A stretch of 34,844 nt of DNA from Gammaproteobacteria bacterium (GTDB taxonomy: Bacteria > Pseudomonadota > Gammaproteobacteria > DSM-16500), in assembly GCA_013287085.1 (NCBI GenBank), contig JABDEM010000014.1:1-34844 (forward strand). The letters run 5' to 3'. The translations under genes were made by a program, and so were the position numbers. Of the stretch, positions 1 through 7,775 are shown piece by piece. The notes under the pieces are model-generated. The model ran no database searches. It had not been told where the DNA came from and saw nothing but the letters and a program-made list of their open reading frames with translations. Positions within the stretch are counted from its first letter, which is position 1. Each line of letters opens with the position of its first letter.

Positions 1-506
1 CCGCAGGATTAAGAGAAAGTGACGATGTCGTTGAACAAGAAGGCATACGCCGAGCGCGTCAGGAAATTAAACAAGCCGATTTAGTATTGCATATGGTAGA
101 TGCAAAAAACCAAGAAAATAATCCATCACCTCTTATCATCCGCAATAAAATAGATTTAACCCATGAACAACCTTCTATAAAAACCGAAGATGGCATAACG
201 ACGATTTCAATTTCTGCAAAAAATAATTTAGGTATCGATTTATTAAAAAACCATATTAAATCAATTGCGGGCTATCAAAGCACCAATGAAGGAATTTTTT
301 CTGCACGCCGCAGACATTTGGATGCCTTATCAAGAGCCCAGCAATTTTTAGAGACAGCATTAAACCAATTACAAAACCGTGCAGAAGGTGAATTAGTAGC
401 CGAAGACTTAAAACTCGCTCAACAAGCCTTAAGTGAAATTACGGGTGAATTTACCTCAGATGATTTATTAGGCCGTATTTTCTCGAGTTTTTGCATAGGA
501 AAATAA
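1..506 (+). CDS. mnmE: tRNA uridine-5-carboxymethylaminomethyl GTPase MnmE, C-terminal part
   Basis: This is the 3' end of a gene that begins before the window; it is open in frame from base 3. MnmE is a GTPase that works with MnmG to modify the wobble uridine (U34) of certain tRNAs. The visible part starts just after the G3 (DxxG) motif, at AGLRESDDVVEQEGIRRAR, a characteristic MnmE stretch. It continues with the G4 motif NKID near bases 144-155, an SA-type G5 segment (ISAKNNLG), the helical domain, and the family's C-terminal ending FCIGK, whose Cys is conserved. The internal ATG at 87 is not the start, because homologous sequence continues upstream without a stop. The stop is TAA at 504-506. 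No clear terminator follows, and the next gene starts 54 bases later. Confidence 0.96.
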   Translation, partial: AGLRESDDVVEQEGIRRARQEIKQADLVLHMVDAKNQENNPSPLIIRNKIDLTHEQPSIKTEDGITTISISAKNNLGIDLLKNHIKSIAGYQSTNEGIFSARRRHLDALSRAQQFLETALNQLQNRAEGELVAEDLKLAQQALSEITGEFTSDDLLGRIFSSFCIGK

Positions 507-560
507 ATTTATCCTTACTAATCAAAAAACTATAAAATACAGCAAAAAAACGAGGGTTTT

Positions 561-2576
561 ATGTCCGGTTCCAATCTTGAAATGAAAGGATCACACTTTG
601 ATACTTTGCCCACGGCTTTAGTGTCTCAATGTATTTTTTCTTTTCTTACGATTAACGACTCCTCTCAACTGGGTTCAACCAACCAACTTTATCGAACGCT
701 TGCGAATGAAAATAATCGTTGGAAAAAAAGAATCGAAAAACATTTTCCAATACAGTATGAAAATTTATCCGTTCAGGAAAATTGCGATTACCGTGCAAAG
801 TTTTTTGAAATATATTACCGGGAATATCGAAGTTTGACTTATCGCGAGCGCGAGTTATTAACCTTAGCCAAAGATGAAGATTTTGAAACCTTAAAAACCA
901 AAATAAAAAGCTTAGGTGATTTGGCAGATTGTTTTGATCATCATATGGTTTTACGTTATATACAAAGAGCCCAAGGAGAAAAAGGGCAAGCCATGCTGGA
1001 TTATATTTATCAACATTGGGTTATCCCTCTTTATACTCAAGGTAATCGCATAAGTACCACGAAGGTTGATACGGGGAGGACAATTCTCTATTGGGCAATG
1101 ATGTGTCGTCAAAGTGTCGAAGTATTCAATTCATTGCTAGAACAAGGAAGTAGGATAGATGAAAGATATCCTGGTATTGATGGAAAATTTCCTGTGCATG
1201 TTGCAGCTCAAAATGGTGCTTTAGGGATACTTCGAGTTTTACTCGAAATAAATCCCGCATTACTCAATCAAGAAGATGATAATGGCGAAACGCCTCTCCT
1301 TTGGGCAGCCTTTGCTGGGCATTTACCGGTTGTTAATTATCTCTGTGCAGAGCCAAATATTGATTTAAAAGCTGTTACGAAACGTGGATCACATGTAGGC
1401 GCGACGGCTCTGATATGGGCAGCCAATGGTGGGAGTTTGCCGGTTGTTCAAGCATTAATTAAAATAAATCCCGATTTTCTAAATCAAACGGACGCTAATG
1501 ATGAAACGCCTCTCATATGGGCAGCGTATAAAGGGCATCTATCAGTGGTTAATTTTCTTTGCGCGCAGCCCAATATTAATCTTAATGCTGTTGCGAAAAA
1601 TCATGGCTATTCAGCTCTAATGTGGGCAATCGAACTGGGCTACGATGCAGTTGCCTTAGCGCTCATCGCAAAAGGGGTTGATTTACAAATTCGTACTACT
1701 AACGGTAACCAAGCCATTCATTTGGCAGCCCACTACGGACGGTTAGCTGTGGTTCAAGCGTTAATTGAAAAAGACAGAAGTTTACTTAATTCAAGAAGCG
1801 CCAGGCTCGGCACGCCACTTATAGCGGCTAGTACAAAGGGGAGTTCTTCTGTTGTCGCTTATCTTTGCAAGCAACCCCATATAGAGTTAGATGTTCTTGG
1901 CAACGATGGAAGACCCGCTCTGATTTGTGCATTAGAACATAGTCATGTAGAAAGAGCTCAGGTTCTAGTAGATGCAGGCGCTGACTTAAGAGTGGTGGGT
2001 TATAAATCAATGGGACCTCTGCACCTTACAGCTCTAACGGGAAATTTAGCTCTTTTTCAAACATTAGTTCAAAAAGATCCTACCTTACTGGATCAAAAAG
2101 ACGATGAGGGATGCACGGCGCTACATTTAGCAGCATCTCATGAGCGTATCTGCATCATCGATGAGATTGTAAAACAAAGACCCGAGTTACTCGGAGAATT
2201 AAACAGATTTGGCAAATCTCCCTTTGAAAAAGTTCATTCTTTAGTAGTTAGACGAGCTTTATTAAAAAAAATAGAGGTTATTAAAAAAATAGAGACATTG
2301 GCTAATTTCTTAGGAAGCAACATCCATTCCATCAGTGAATGCGGAAAGCTTGAAGAAGTCCGTTTTTATGCACGATATCTTTTATTAGATCAAGCCCGTG
2401 AAGTAGCACAAAAAGAAGGTTCAGATAAGGCGGTTAAGTTTTTAAAAGAATGGAACCAGCACCCCTTATTTTCCCAACATAGAAATGCGTGGTGGGAAGG
2501 CGGCATTGGAAGAACGCATGCTCAATTAGTGATTGATGAAGAGATTGAGTTTTTTTCTAATCATCGGCCTAGGTAA
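561..2576 (+). CDS. F-box-like and ankyrin-repeat protein, putative secreted effector
   Basis: A 671-residue protein with no signal peptide or membrane segment. Residues about 15-62 look like an F-box: LPTALVSQCIFSFL, followed by a conserved-looking L..T...W pattern. F-boxes recruit Skp1/cullin ubiquitin ligases in eukaryotes. Residues about 171-575 form roughly 11-12 ankyrin repeats with the usual G-x-T/A-x-L-x-x-A-A-x-x-G-x-L-x-V-V pattern, for example GETPLLWAAFAGHLPVV. A charged helical tail follows. A GAGGG ribosome site at 552-556 lies 4 bases before the ATG; a weak TATAAA -10 at 531-536 is possible. F-box plus ankyrin proteins are known as Dot/Icm effectors in Legionella (AnkB type), so translocation into a host cell to redirect ubiquitination is plausible. 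The substrate is unknown, and no Dot/Icm genes are in view. Repeats 2-3 and 4-5 look like a duplicated pair. Confidence 0.85.
   Translation: MSGSNLEMKGSHFDTLPTALVSQCIFSFLTINDSSQLGSTNQLYRTLANENNRWKKRIEKHFPIQYENLSVQENCDYRAKFFEIYYREYRSLTYRERELLTLAKDEDFETLKTKIKSLGDLADCFDHHMVLRYIQRAQGEKGQAMLDYIYQHWVIPLYTQGNRISTTKVDTGRTILYWAMMCRQSVEVFNSLLEQGSRIDERYPGIDGKFPVHVAAQNGALGILRVLLEINPALLNQEDDNGETPLLWAAFAGHLPVVNYLCAEPNIDLKAVTKRGSHVGATALIWAANGGSLPVVQALIKINPDFLNQTDANDETPLIWAAYKGHLSVVNFLCAQPNINLNAVAKNHGYSALMWAIELGYDAVALALIAKGVDLQIRTTNGNQAIHLAAHYGRLAVVQALIEKDRSLLNSRSARLGTPLIAASTKGSSSVVAYLCKQPHIELDVLGNDGRPALICALEHSHVERAQVLVDAGADLRVVGYKSMGPLHLTALTGNLALFQTLVQKDPTLLDQKDDEGCTALHLAASHERICIIDEIVKQRPELLGELNRFGKSPFEKVHSLVVRRALLKKIEVIKKIETLANFLGSNIHSISECGKLEEVRFYARYLLLDQAREVAQKEGSDKAVKFLKEWNQHPLFSQHRNAWWEGGIGRTHAQLVIDEEIEFFSNHRPR
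1203..1634 (+). repeat. 216-bp duplicated ankyrin pair
   Basis: Two adjacent 216-bp units, 1203-1418 and 1419-1634, encode the same pair of ankyrin repeats. Each carries the landmarks INP, LNQ, ETPL.WAA, GHL.VVN and C.(E/Q)PNI in the same register. Conserved DNA stretches such as AAATAAATCCCG (1246 and 1462) lie exactly 216 bases apart. A more diverged third copy covers about 1750-1905. The spacing suggests growth of the ankyrin array by duplication of two-repeat blocks. Confidence 0.75.
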
Positions 2577-2696
2577 GTCTTCCATCTGCTAATCCCCCTC
2601 ATCAACCATTATTATTTTTGTCATTGCTATAGATGAAGAAAGTTTAATGCGGCCTCATTTCTTTCGTTGATATCAAATTTTAATTTACTTGGTAAG

Positions 2697-3161
2697 TTAT
2701 CTAAGATCAGCGCCAGCTTTTTTCGCTAAATAATCTGTATAAAATTGATCTTGTAGTTTTGTTAAATTAGCCTCGATGAATTGATACAGATTTTTTGCGG
2801 TAGGGGTTATTTTCATTTTAAAAAAGCAGAAAGAAGAGGTTTGCGCATCATCTAAATCAAATCCTAGAGCTTGCAAGGCGCCTATAATAGCATGTGAATT
2901 ATTATTATTTTTATTATTAAACCTATTGCCATTGTTAAAAGAAGAATTTTTTAACCAAGTTAGAAAAAATTCGAAAGGTTGATTGGAATAGAGCTCACAA
3001 CTTTTTTGTTCCCCGAAAAAACTTTCATAGGGGAATAAAACTTTTGCTTGCGCGGGCGAAAAGGAAAAATGATTAAAATATTCCACGTCTATATCTTCAC
3101 GAAAAGAAAGAGTAATATGGCCAACAGAATTTATATTATGTAAACGTATTTGGATGTACAT
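2697..3161 (-). CDS. Hypothetical protein of 154 residues, possible inactive papain-like fold
   Basis: The frame can be extended upstream to 3227, but that start would overlap pyrF. The ATG at 3159-3161, giving MYIQIRLHNINS, has a strong GAGGAGG ribosome site six bases upstream, so the shorter form is chosen. It lies 38 bases after pyrF on the same strand and is probably co-transcribed. I do not recognise the family. There is no signal peptide or membrane segment. Two motifs recall permuted papain-fold proteins (NlpC/P60-like, LRAT or PPPDE): an early SVGHITLSF and a later NNSHAIIGALQALGF, where relatives would have N-C-x-H. The position of the expected Cys is Asn here. An Asn-rich tract (about residues 85-100) precedes that motif and is encoded by AAT-type triplets. 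Function unknown; the fold guess is weak. Confidence 0.55.
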   Translation of the reverse strand: MYIQIRLHNINSVGHITLSFREDIDVEYFNHFSFSPAQAKVLFPYESFFGEQKSCELYSNQPFEFFLTWLKNSSFNNGNRFNNKNNNNSHAIIGALQALGFDLDDAQTSSFCFFKMKITPTAKNLYQFIEANLTKLQDQFYTDYLAKKAGADLR

Positions 3162-3199
3162 GTTTGCCCTCCTCAAGGCTGAAAAATATTTTTTGTATG

Positions 3200-3961
3200 C
3201 TACAAGGTTTTTAAATACGCCTCCCACCCCGCTTCCCGATATTTTTTTGCGGCTGAGACGGGATCACTGGCTTTTAAAATACCACGCCCCACAATAATGA
3301 CATCACTGCCATTTTGAATAGCTTTTTCCGGCGTCACATATTGCTGGCCTAAATTATCACCTTTGTCTTCTATTTGCACACCCGGTGTTAAATAAATCCA
3401 AGCGGGGTTATCAGACAATTTATGCTGCGCAATAAAACCAAAAACAAAGTCAGGATATTGCTCAGCTAAGGCTAAAGTTTGATTAGCATAATTTTTATCA
3501 AGTAAATTTCCCTTAGAGCTCATCTCAGCCAAGAGCAACAGGCCGCGTTCTTTAGCTAACCCTGCCTCGCGTAGTCCTTCCACGATCCCAGGCCCTGGCA
3601 GGCTATGGGCGTTCGTCATATGGGCCCAATCGGCAATATGATAGATCCCTTTTTGATATTGCAGCTGAACGGTATGGCCAATATCGGCAAATTTTCGGTC
3701 TTCGAATATTAGAAATTGATGTTTTTGGGCGAGCTCTTCTAATTCATGAATAAAACTTAGGGAAAAATCTTCTAAGATATCCACATGGGTTTTTAAAATA
3801 CAAATCTCTGGGCCTATTTTATCAGCAAGCAGAAGTAAGTCTTTGGTTTGGGTCACATCCACAGAAAAAGCTAAGTTCGTTTCTTTTTCCGTCATAAGAG
3901 CTAACAATTTTTTCCCAACGGGGTTTTTACAAAATTGAATTCTATCTTTATAAGAAGGCAC
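3200..3961 (-). CDS. pyrF: Orotidine-5'-phosphate decarboxylase, eukaryotic/UMPS type
   Basis: This enzyme decarboxylates OMP to UMP, the last step of pyrimidine synthesis. The 253-residue protein has the catalytic stretch FEDRKFADIGHT (residues 86-97, with Asp88, Lys90 and Asp93), the LKTHVD lysine motif (Lys57), a WAHMTNAH segment, the phosphate-loop TPGV, and GRGI near the end. The FEDRKFADIG form is that of yeast URA3 and the C-terminal half of animal UMP synthase, rather than the short PyrF common in gammaproteobacteria. The start is GTG at 3959-3961, with GGAG six bases upstream lying inside the last codons and stop of pyrE. The frame is the same as pyrE, and only TAA plus ACT separate them. 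The linker SYKDRIQFCKNPVGKKLL resembles the domain junction of UMP synthase. Confidence 0.93.
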   Translation of the reverse strand: MPSYKDRIQFCKNPVGKKLLALMTEKETNLAFSVDVTQTKDLLLLADKIGPEICILKTHVDILEDFSLSFIHELEELAQKHQFLIFEDRKFADIGHTVQLQYQKGIYHIADWAHMTNAHSLPGPGIVEGLREAGLAKERGLLLLAEMSSKGNLLDKNYANQTLALAEQYPDFVFGFIAQHKLSDNPAWIYLTPGVQIEDKGDNLGQQYVTPEKAIQNGSDVIIVGRGILKASDPVSAAKKYREAGWEAYLKTL

Positions 3962-3964
3962 AGT

Positions 3965-4552
3965 TTACTCCAATAATGAGCTGACAATTTCGCGTTCGGT
4001 TTTGGGTAATATATTTGAATTTAATAATTCTGTCATGAGTGTCTTAAGTGTTAAAACAGAATGTAATTTAATATTTTTTTTATTTAAATTATCTTCGCCA
4101 CCTTGTTCGCGATTGATTAATACCACAGCATCAGTAATTTTTAATCCTGCGGTTTCTAAATCCTGACTAGTCTCAAGCACGCTTGCGCCGCTCGTAATTG
4201 TATCTTCAACAATAAGACAAGATTGGCCGGGTTTAAAAGCGCCTTCAATTTGTTGTTTAGTCCCATATTCTTTTTTTTCTTTGCGACGCATGACCATGGG
4301 AATTTTATGATCTAACGAAAGACAAGTGGCAATAGGAAGTGCGGTATAGGGGACGCCGCAAATTAATTCAAAGTGAGTATTAGCCAAAGTTTCCCACATG
4401 GCATCAGCCACGGTTTGTAAAACTTCGGGGTGAGACACAATTTGTCTTAGATCAATATAAATTTTTGAAGATTGACCGCTTTTTAAAGTAAATTCACCAA
4501 ATTTTACGGCTTGGATTTTATAAAGCGCTTGCATTAAAGATTGAAGACTCAT
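3965..4552 (-). CDS. pyrE: Orotate phosphoribosyltransferase, UMP-synthase type
   Basis: It transfers phosphoribose from PRPP to orotate to make OMP, the substrate of PyrF next door. The 195-residue protein carries the PRPP-binding motif LIVEDTITSGAS, the lysine-rich loop RRKEKKEYGTK, and stretches such as VKFGEFTLKSG, IYIDLR and CGVPYTALP. From memory these are nearly those of the N-terminal half of animal UMP synthase. The ATG start at 4552 has only a weak upstream GGA. It is the first gene of a leftward pyrE-pyrF-small ORF operon, divergent from the FecR gene. The gene order and shared frame reproduce the OPRT-ODC order of the fused eukaryotic enzyme. Confidence 0.94.
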   Translation of the reverse strand: MSLQSLMQALYKIQAVKFGEFTLKSGQSSKIYIDLRQIVSHPEVLQTVADAMWETLANTHFELICGVPYTALPIATCLSLDHKIPMVMRRKEKKEYGTKQQIEGAFKPGQSCLIVEDTITSGASVLETSQDLETAGLKITDAVVLINREQGGEDNLNKKNIKLHSVLTLKTLMTELLNSNILPKTEREIVSSLLE

Positions 4553-4642
4553 GGGCTTTTTCCGTTATTTAAGATGAGCTATTCTAATATGACTTCGCAG
4601 AGTATACTAGTTCGAAGGATGAACATTGGAAAAGGAGACTCC
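4553..4642. promoter_or_regulatory. Divergent promoter region between pyrE and the FecR gene
   Basis: The 90-base gap must drive pyrE leftward and the FecR gene rightward. The palindrome AGTATACT (4601-4608) gives a TATACT -10-like hexamer on both strands. No good -35 box is seen on either side, so usage is uncertain. Confidence 0.35.
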
Positions 4643-5449
4643 ATGTTAAAAAGTTTTCAAAAAACCCCCTTATTTTTCATTGTATTAAGTCTTTTTTGTG
4701 CTAATGCGAATGCCGCGCCAGATGCCATAGGCCAGGTGGTCTGGGTCAAAGGCGTTGCGCATGCTATTTCATCTCCTGACAATAAAGATCGCACCTTACA
4801 AAGACGTGATGCTATTTTTGTGCATGATTCTATTACGACTGATAGTACCTCTAGTAGTGAAATTGTATTTACCGATGGGGGCCGTATTACGGTTGCACCT
4901 GGCAGCAAAATGAAAGTGGATGATTATAAATTTAATAAAACCTCAGCTGCTGATAATAAAAGCGTGATGAGCGTTGCTGAAGGTGGGTTTCGTGCTGTAA
5001 CGGGCGCTATTTCTAAGACTAATCCGCAAGGCTATCAAGTAAATACCCCTGTCGCTACCATTGGGGTGCGTGGAACCGATTATTTTGCTTATTATAAAGG
5101 GGCTTGTATTACGACTACGGGCGATAGAAAACGAGTCACCGGTGCTTCTTGCGGTATGTTTATGAAGATTATGAAAGGGGCGATCACTGCCAAAAATAAA
5201 GCGGGTAAAATTGATTTAAGCGCAGGCGGTAAAGAATTTGCGCGTATTCAAACGAGTGATTATGCCCCCCAATATATTTCAAGAGCGGATTGGCCAGCGG
5301 GTCTTAATTCCGACATTCCTATGAGCGCCGCTAAATTTGGAGTAATGCCTGTTCGTTATCCCACAGCCACTCCCGCTGCTATAGGACAACGATCCAGACT
5401 AGCTCCTGCTAAAGCAACAGGCGTTGTGAATGGATTCTGTATTCAGTAA
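4643..5449 (+). CDS. FecR-domain periplasmic protein
   Basis: Translation from the ATG at 4643 gives 268 residues. AAGGAG lies five bases upstream, and the product begins with a clear signal peptide (MLKSFQKTPLFFIVLSLFC, cleavage likely after ANA). The in-frame ATG at 4541 would bury this signal and overlap pyrE, so it is rejected. Residues about 25-160 form a FecR domain: GQVVWVKG, a mid-domain IVFTDGGRITVAPGSKM, and TPVATIGVRGTDYF. The C-terminal third is not recognised. Proteins of this type are exported and often sit beside CHASE2 cyclases and TpsB transporters, as here. No FecI sigma factor or FecA receptor is present, so iron signalling should not be assumed. The stop codon abuts the stop of the convergent cyclase gene with no base between them. 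Confidence 0.82.
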   Translation: MLKSFQKTPLFFIVLSLFCANANAAPDAIGQVVWVKGVAHAISSPDNKDRTLQRRDAIFVHDSITTDSTSSSEIVFTDGGRITVAPGSKMKVDDYKFNKTSAADNKSVMSVAEGGFRAVTGAISKTNPQGYQVNTPVATIGVRGTDYFAYYKGACITTTGDRKRVTGASCGMFMKIMKGAITAKNKAGKIDLSAGGKEFARIQTSDYAPQYISRADWPAGLNSDIPMSAAKFGVMPVRYPTATPAAIGQRSRLAPAKATGVVNGFCIQ

Positions 5450-7657
5450 TTATTTAGCATGATGCGTAAAAACCCCATCCCAATCTTTAGGCGGTGGGGT
5501 TTGTTCAAACTCCGCAATTCTTTGTTGATATAATTGATAGAGATGAACATGAGGATAACTTTTGTTTAATTCATCTAAAACCGCGCGTGCTTTTTCCCAA
5601 TCTTGATTAAAATAATAATTGAGTGCTTGATCCCATTTTTCTAATTCAGCTTTTAGTTCAGGAGTTAATTGAGCTTTTCTGCAGATCGCTTCATAAATTT
5701 TTATACCGTTTTCTTTACCTTTGACTCTCACTTTATCGAGAAGTTTAAAGACATAATGTTTTTGATCTTTTTGCGTGTTTTCAGTCACGATCGTATGCAC
5801 ACCGTAATGTTTCGTTAAGCTTTCAACCCGTGATCCTAAGTTTACGGCATCGCCTAAGACGGTATAATTACGTCTAAATTCAGATCCCATATCGCCAACA
5901 CTCATTGTGCCCGAATTTAATCCCACGCCAATATTGATTTCAGGCCAACCCTTTTCTTTTAATAGGGGTTGTAATTCTTTGACTTTGTTTTGCATCTCAA
6001 GCGCTGCACCTATAGCATTTTTAGCGTGTTTTTTATCTTTTAATGGCGCGCCCCAAAAAGCCATGATCATATCACCTACATATTTATCAATAGTCCCTTT
6101 ATGTTTAAAAATAATTTTTGTCATCGGCGTAAAAAAGTCATTTAATAATTCTTTTAATTGGCTCGCGGTTAATTTTTCAGAAATCGTCGTAAAGTTTCTA
6201 ATATCTGCAAATAAGACCGTCATTTCTCTATCTTCACCTAAAAGACCATAATCCCCTTGAGATTGCAGCATTTCATCAATATGTTCTTCGGGAACATATT
6301 GACCAAACATTTCTTTTAATTGCTCGCGCTTTCGTGTTTCAAAGAAATAACCATAAACCATGTTGGTCATGGCAATTAAAATCGTCAGCAACATAGGAAC
6401 CAGATCCGAGAGAATAATATGCAGCTTTTCCCATAATAAACCATTAGAAATAATGAACCCAGTGGGTAGTAAAATAATTAATAACGTTAAAATACGCGGG
6501 CCAAGATAGGGAAAAATAGCAGCGATTAAAATACCAAAGCAGATTGTTAATAAAAGCTCAGCTCCTAACGCCCATCCCGGAATATAAGAAAAATTATTTT
6601 TTAAAAGCCCATCCGCAATCGTTGCTTGAATTTCAATCCCCGGAAAAAGATTTTGTACAGAGGTAGGCTTTAAATCCGAAAGTCCTGTTGCTGAAGTACC
6701 TACAAAGACTATTTTTCCGGTGAAAGCATCGGCTGCCACTTTATTATTTAAAACATCTACGGCTGGAATATAGGGAAAAGTATAGCTTTTTCCTTGGTAA
6801 GGAATGATCACTTCGCCCCGCGCATCGGTTGGAATGATTTCACTACCCATTTTGATGCCTTCTAGGCGTATTTCATTTCCGTAAGAGGCAGACATAAGTT
6901 GAATATTGGCAAATAAGAAAAGTCTCACTGCTTCTAAAGCCAATGAAGGATAAAGCCCATCTCCATAACGAATTAAAAGAGCTTGTCTGCGCAGAACACC
7001 GTCTTCATCGGCAAAAGCATTAATAAATCCCATGCTTTTAGTGCCTTGTTGTAAGGTGGGAATGGTTCCAATGTATCCACGAAAGAGAATAAAGCCTAAT
7101 TGTTTTTCGGCAGGAGAGGTCAGTGTTAATACGGGCGCCGTAATAGCCCCTTGTTGATAAGTTTCTGGAATAAAACTCATGGCTAAAACCGTATCAATTT
7201 TTTTTAGGCTTTCGGCAAATTTTTGATCATTATCAAAAAAAGGCGCTATTTTTAATAAAATAGGATCAATGACATCGGGTGGGATAAGATTATTTTTTTT
7301 AGATTCTGCTAGAACCTGTTCAGCAATATTATTTTCTTTTTCTGTAAAAAGTATATCGAAGGCAACAACAGCTGCCCCGCCTGCCTGAATACGATTTAAT
7401 AGTTCAGATAATTTTGATCGAGACCAAGGCCAGCGCTCTACTTCTCTTAGGCTTCTATCATCAATATCGACAATGACAATAGAGCTTGTGAATGATTTCT
7501 TGTGCTTGGTTAATAAAGTTGCGCGTAACTGTAAGTCATAAGCGTGATTTTCTAAGATATTGAACCAATGGCGAACCAATGGATATGACGTAATTTGTGT
7601 CCATACCGCAAACATGACCAGCAATAAACCTAAAATGATAGGTATCCGTTTGCTCAT
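5450..7657 (-). CDS. CHASE2-domain class III adenylate/guanylate cyclase
   Basis: A 735-residue membrane sensor cyclase. Residues 5-20 form a membrane anchor and about 30-350 an extracytoplasmic CHASE2 domain (IVIVDIDDRSL, FDILFTE, VFVGTSATGLSD). Three membrane helices follow at about 363-435, then a class III cyclase domain at 475-650. The metal-binding aspartates are present in FADIRNFT (Asp485) and KYVGDMIMAF (Asp529). Lys525 and the NYTVLGDAVNLGSR segment (Asn606, Arg610) supply the other catalytic positions, so it should make a cyclic nucleotide, probably cAMP, in response to a periplasmic or membrane cue. The position that binds the purine holds Thr, as in many bacterial enzymes, so substrate choice is uncertain. 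A coiled C-terminal tail follows. The start at 7657 has AGGA upstream. It is divergent from the TpsB gene. Confidence 0.9.
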   Translation of the reverse strand: MSKRIPIILGLLLVMFAVWTQITSYPLVRHWFNILENHAYDLQLRATLLTKHKKSFTSSIVIVDIDDRSLREVERWPWSRSKLSELLNRIQAGGAAVVAFDILFTEKENNIAEQVLAESKKNNLIPPDVIDPILLKIAPFFDNDQKFAESLKKIDTVLAMSFIPETYQQGAITAPVLTLTSPAEKQLGFILFRGYIGTIPTLQQGTKSMGFINAFADEDGVLRRQALLIRYGDGLYPSLALEAVRLFLFANIQLMSASYGNEIRLEGIKMGSEIIPTDARGEVIIPYQGKSYTFPYIPAVDVLNNKVAADAFTGKIVFVGTSATGLSDLKPTSVQNLFPGIEIQATIADGLLKNNFSYIPGWALGAELLLTICFGILIAAIFPYLGPRILTLLIILLPTGFIISNGLLWEKLHIILSDLVPMLLTILIAMTNMVYGYFFETRKREQLKEMFGQYVPEEHIDEMLQSQGDYGLLGEDREMTVLFADIRNFTTISEKLTASQLKELLNDFFTPMTKIIFKHKGTIDKYVGDMIMAFWGAPLKDKKHAKNAIGAALEMQNKVKELQPLLKEKGWPEINIGVGLNSGTMSVGDMGSEFRRNYTVLGDAVNLGSRVESLTKHYGVHTIVTENTQKDQKHYVFKLLDKVRVKGKENGIKIYEAICRKAQLTPELKAELEKWDQALNYYFNQDWEKARAVLDELNKSYPHVHLYQLYQQRIAEFEQTPPPKDWDGVFTHHAK

Positions 7658-7686
7658 TATTGATCCTAGGAACTAAATTTCTTTTT

Positions 7687-7740
7687 ATTATACCTTATAT
7701 TCAAAATGAGGATGTCAATTTTAACATGTAAAGGTATAAT
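7687..7740. promoter_or_regulatory. Divergent promoters with mirrored -10 boxes
   Basis: ATTATACCTT (7687-7696) and AAGGTATAAT (7731-7740) form a perfect 10-bp inverted repeat, each arm carrying a consensus TATAAT pointing outward. The rightward box lies 35 bases before the TpsB start. The leftward box lies about 30 bases before the CHASE2 start and has a consensus TTGACA (complement of 7713-7718) upstream, but with a long 20-base spacer. The -35 of the rightward promoter is weak. Confidence 0.5.
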
Positions 7741-7775
7741 TCTTGGTTAATGGCCAAGGATAGGATTAATCTCCA

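Noticed and set aside
3162..3227. Upstream extension of the small ORF into pyrF
   Set aside because: The extended residues overlap the PyrF C-terminus, and the ATG at 3161 has GAGGAGG in front.
4541..4642. Upstream extension of the FecR gene to the ATG at 4541
   Set aside because: It overlaps the pyrE start, buries the signal peptide and lacks a ribosome site; the ATG at 4643 has AAGGAG and a proper leader.
4643..5449. FecR as part of an iron-responsive FecI/FecR/FecA system
   Set aside because: There is no sigma factor or TonB receptor nearby, and the protein has a signal peptide and no single-helix anti-sigma layout.
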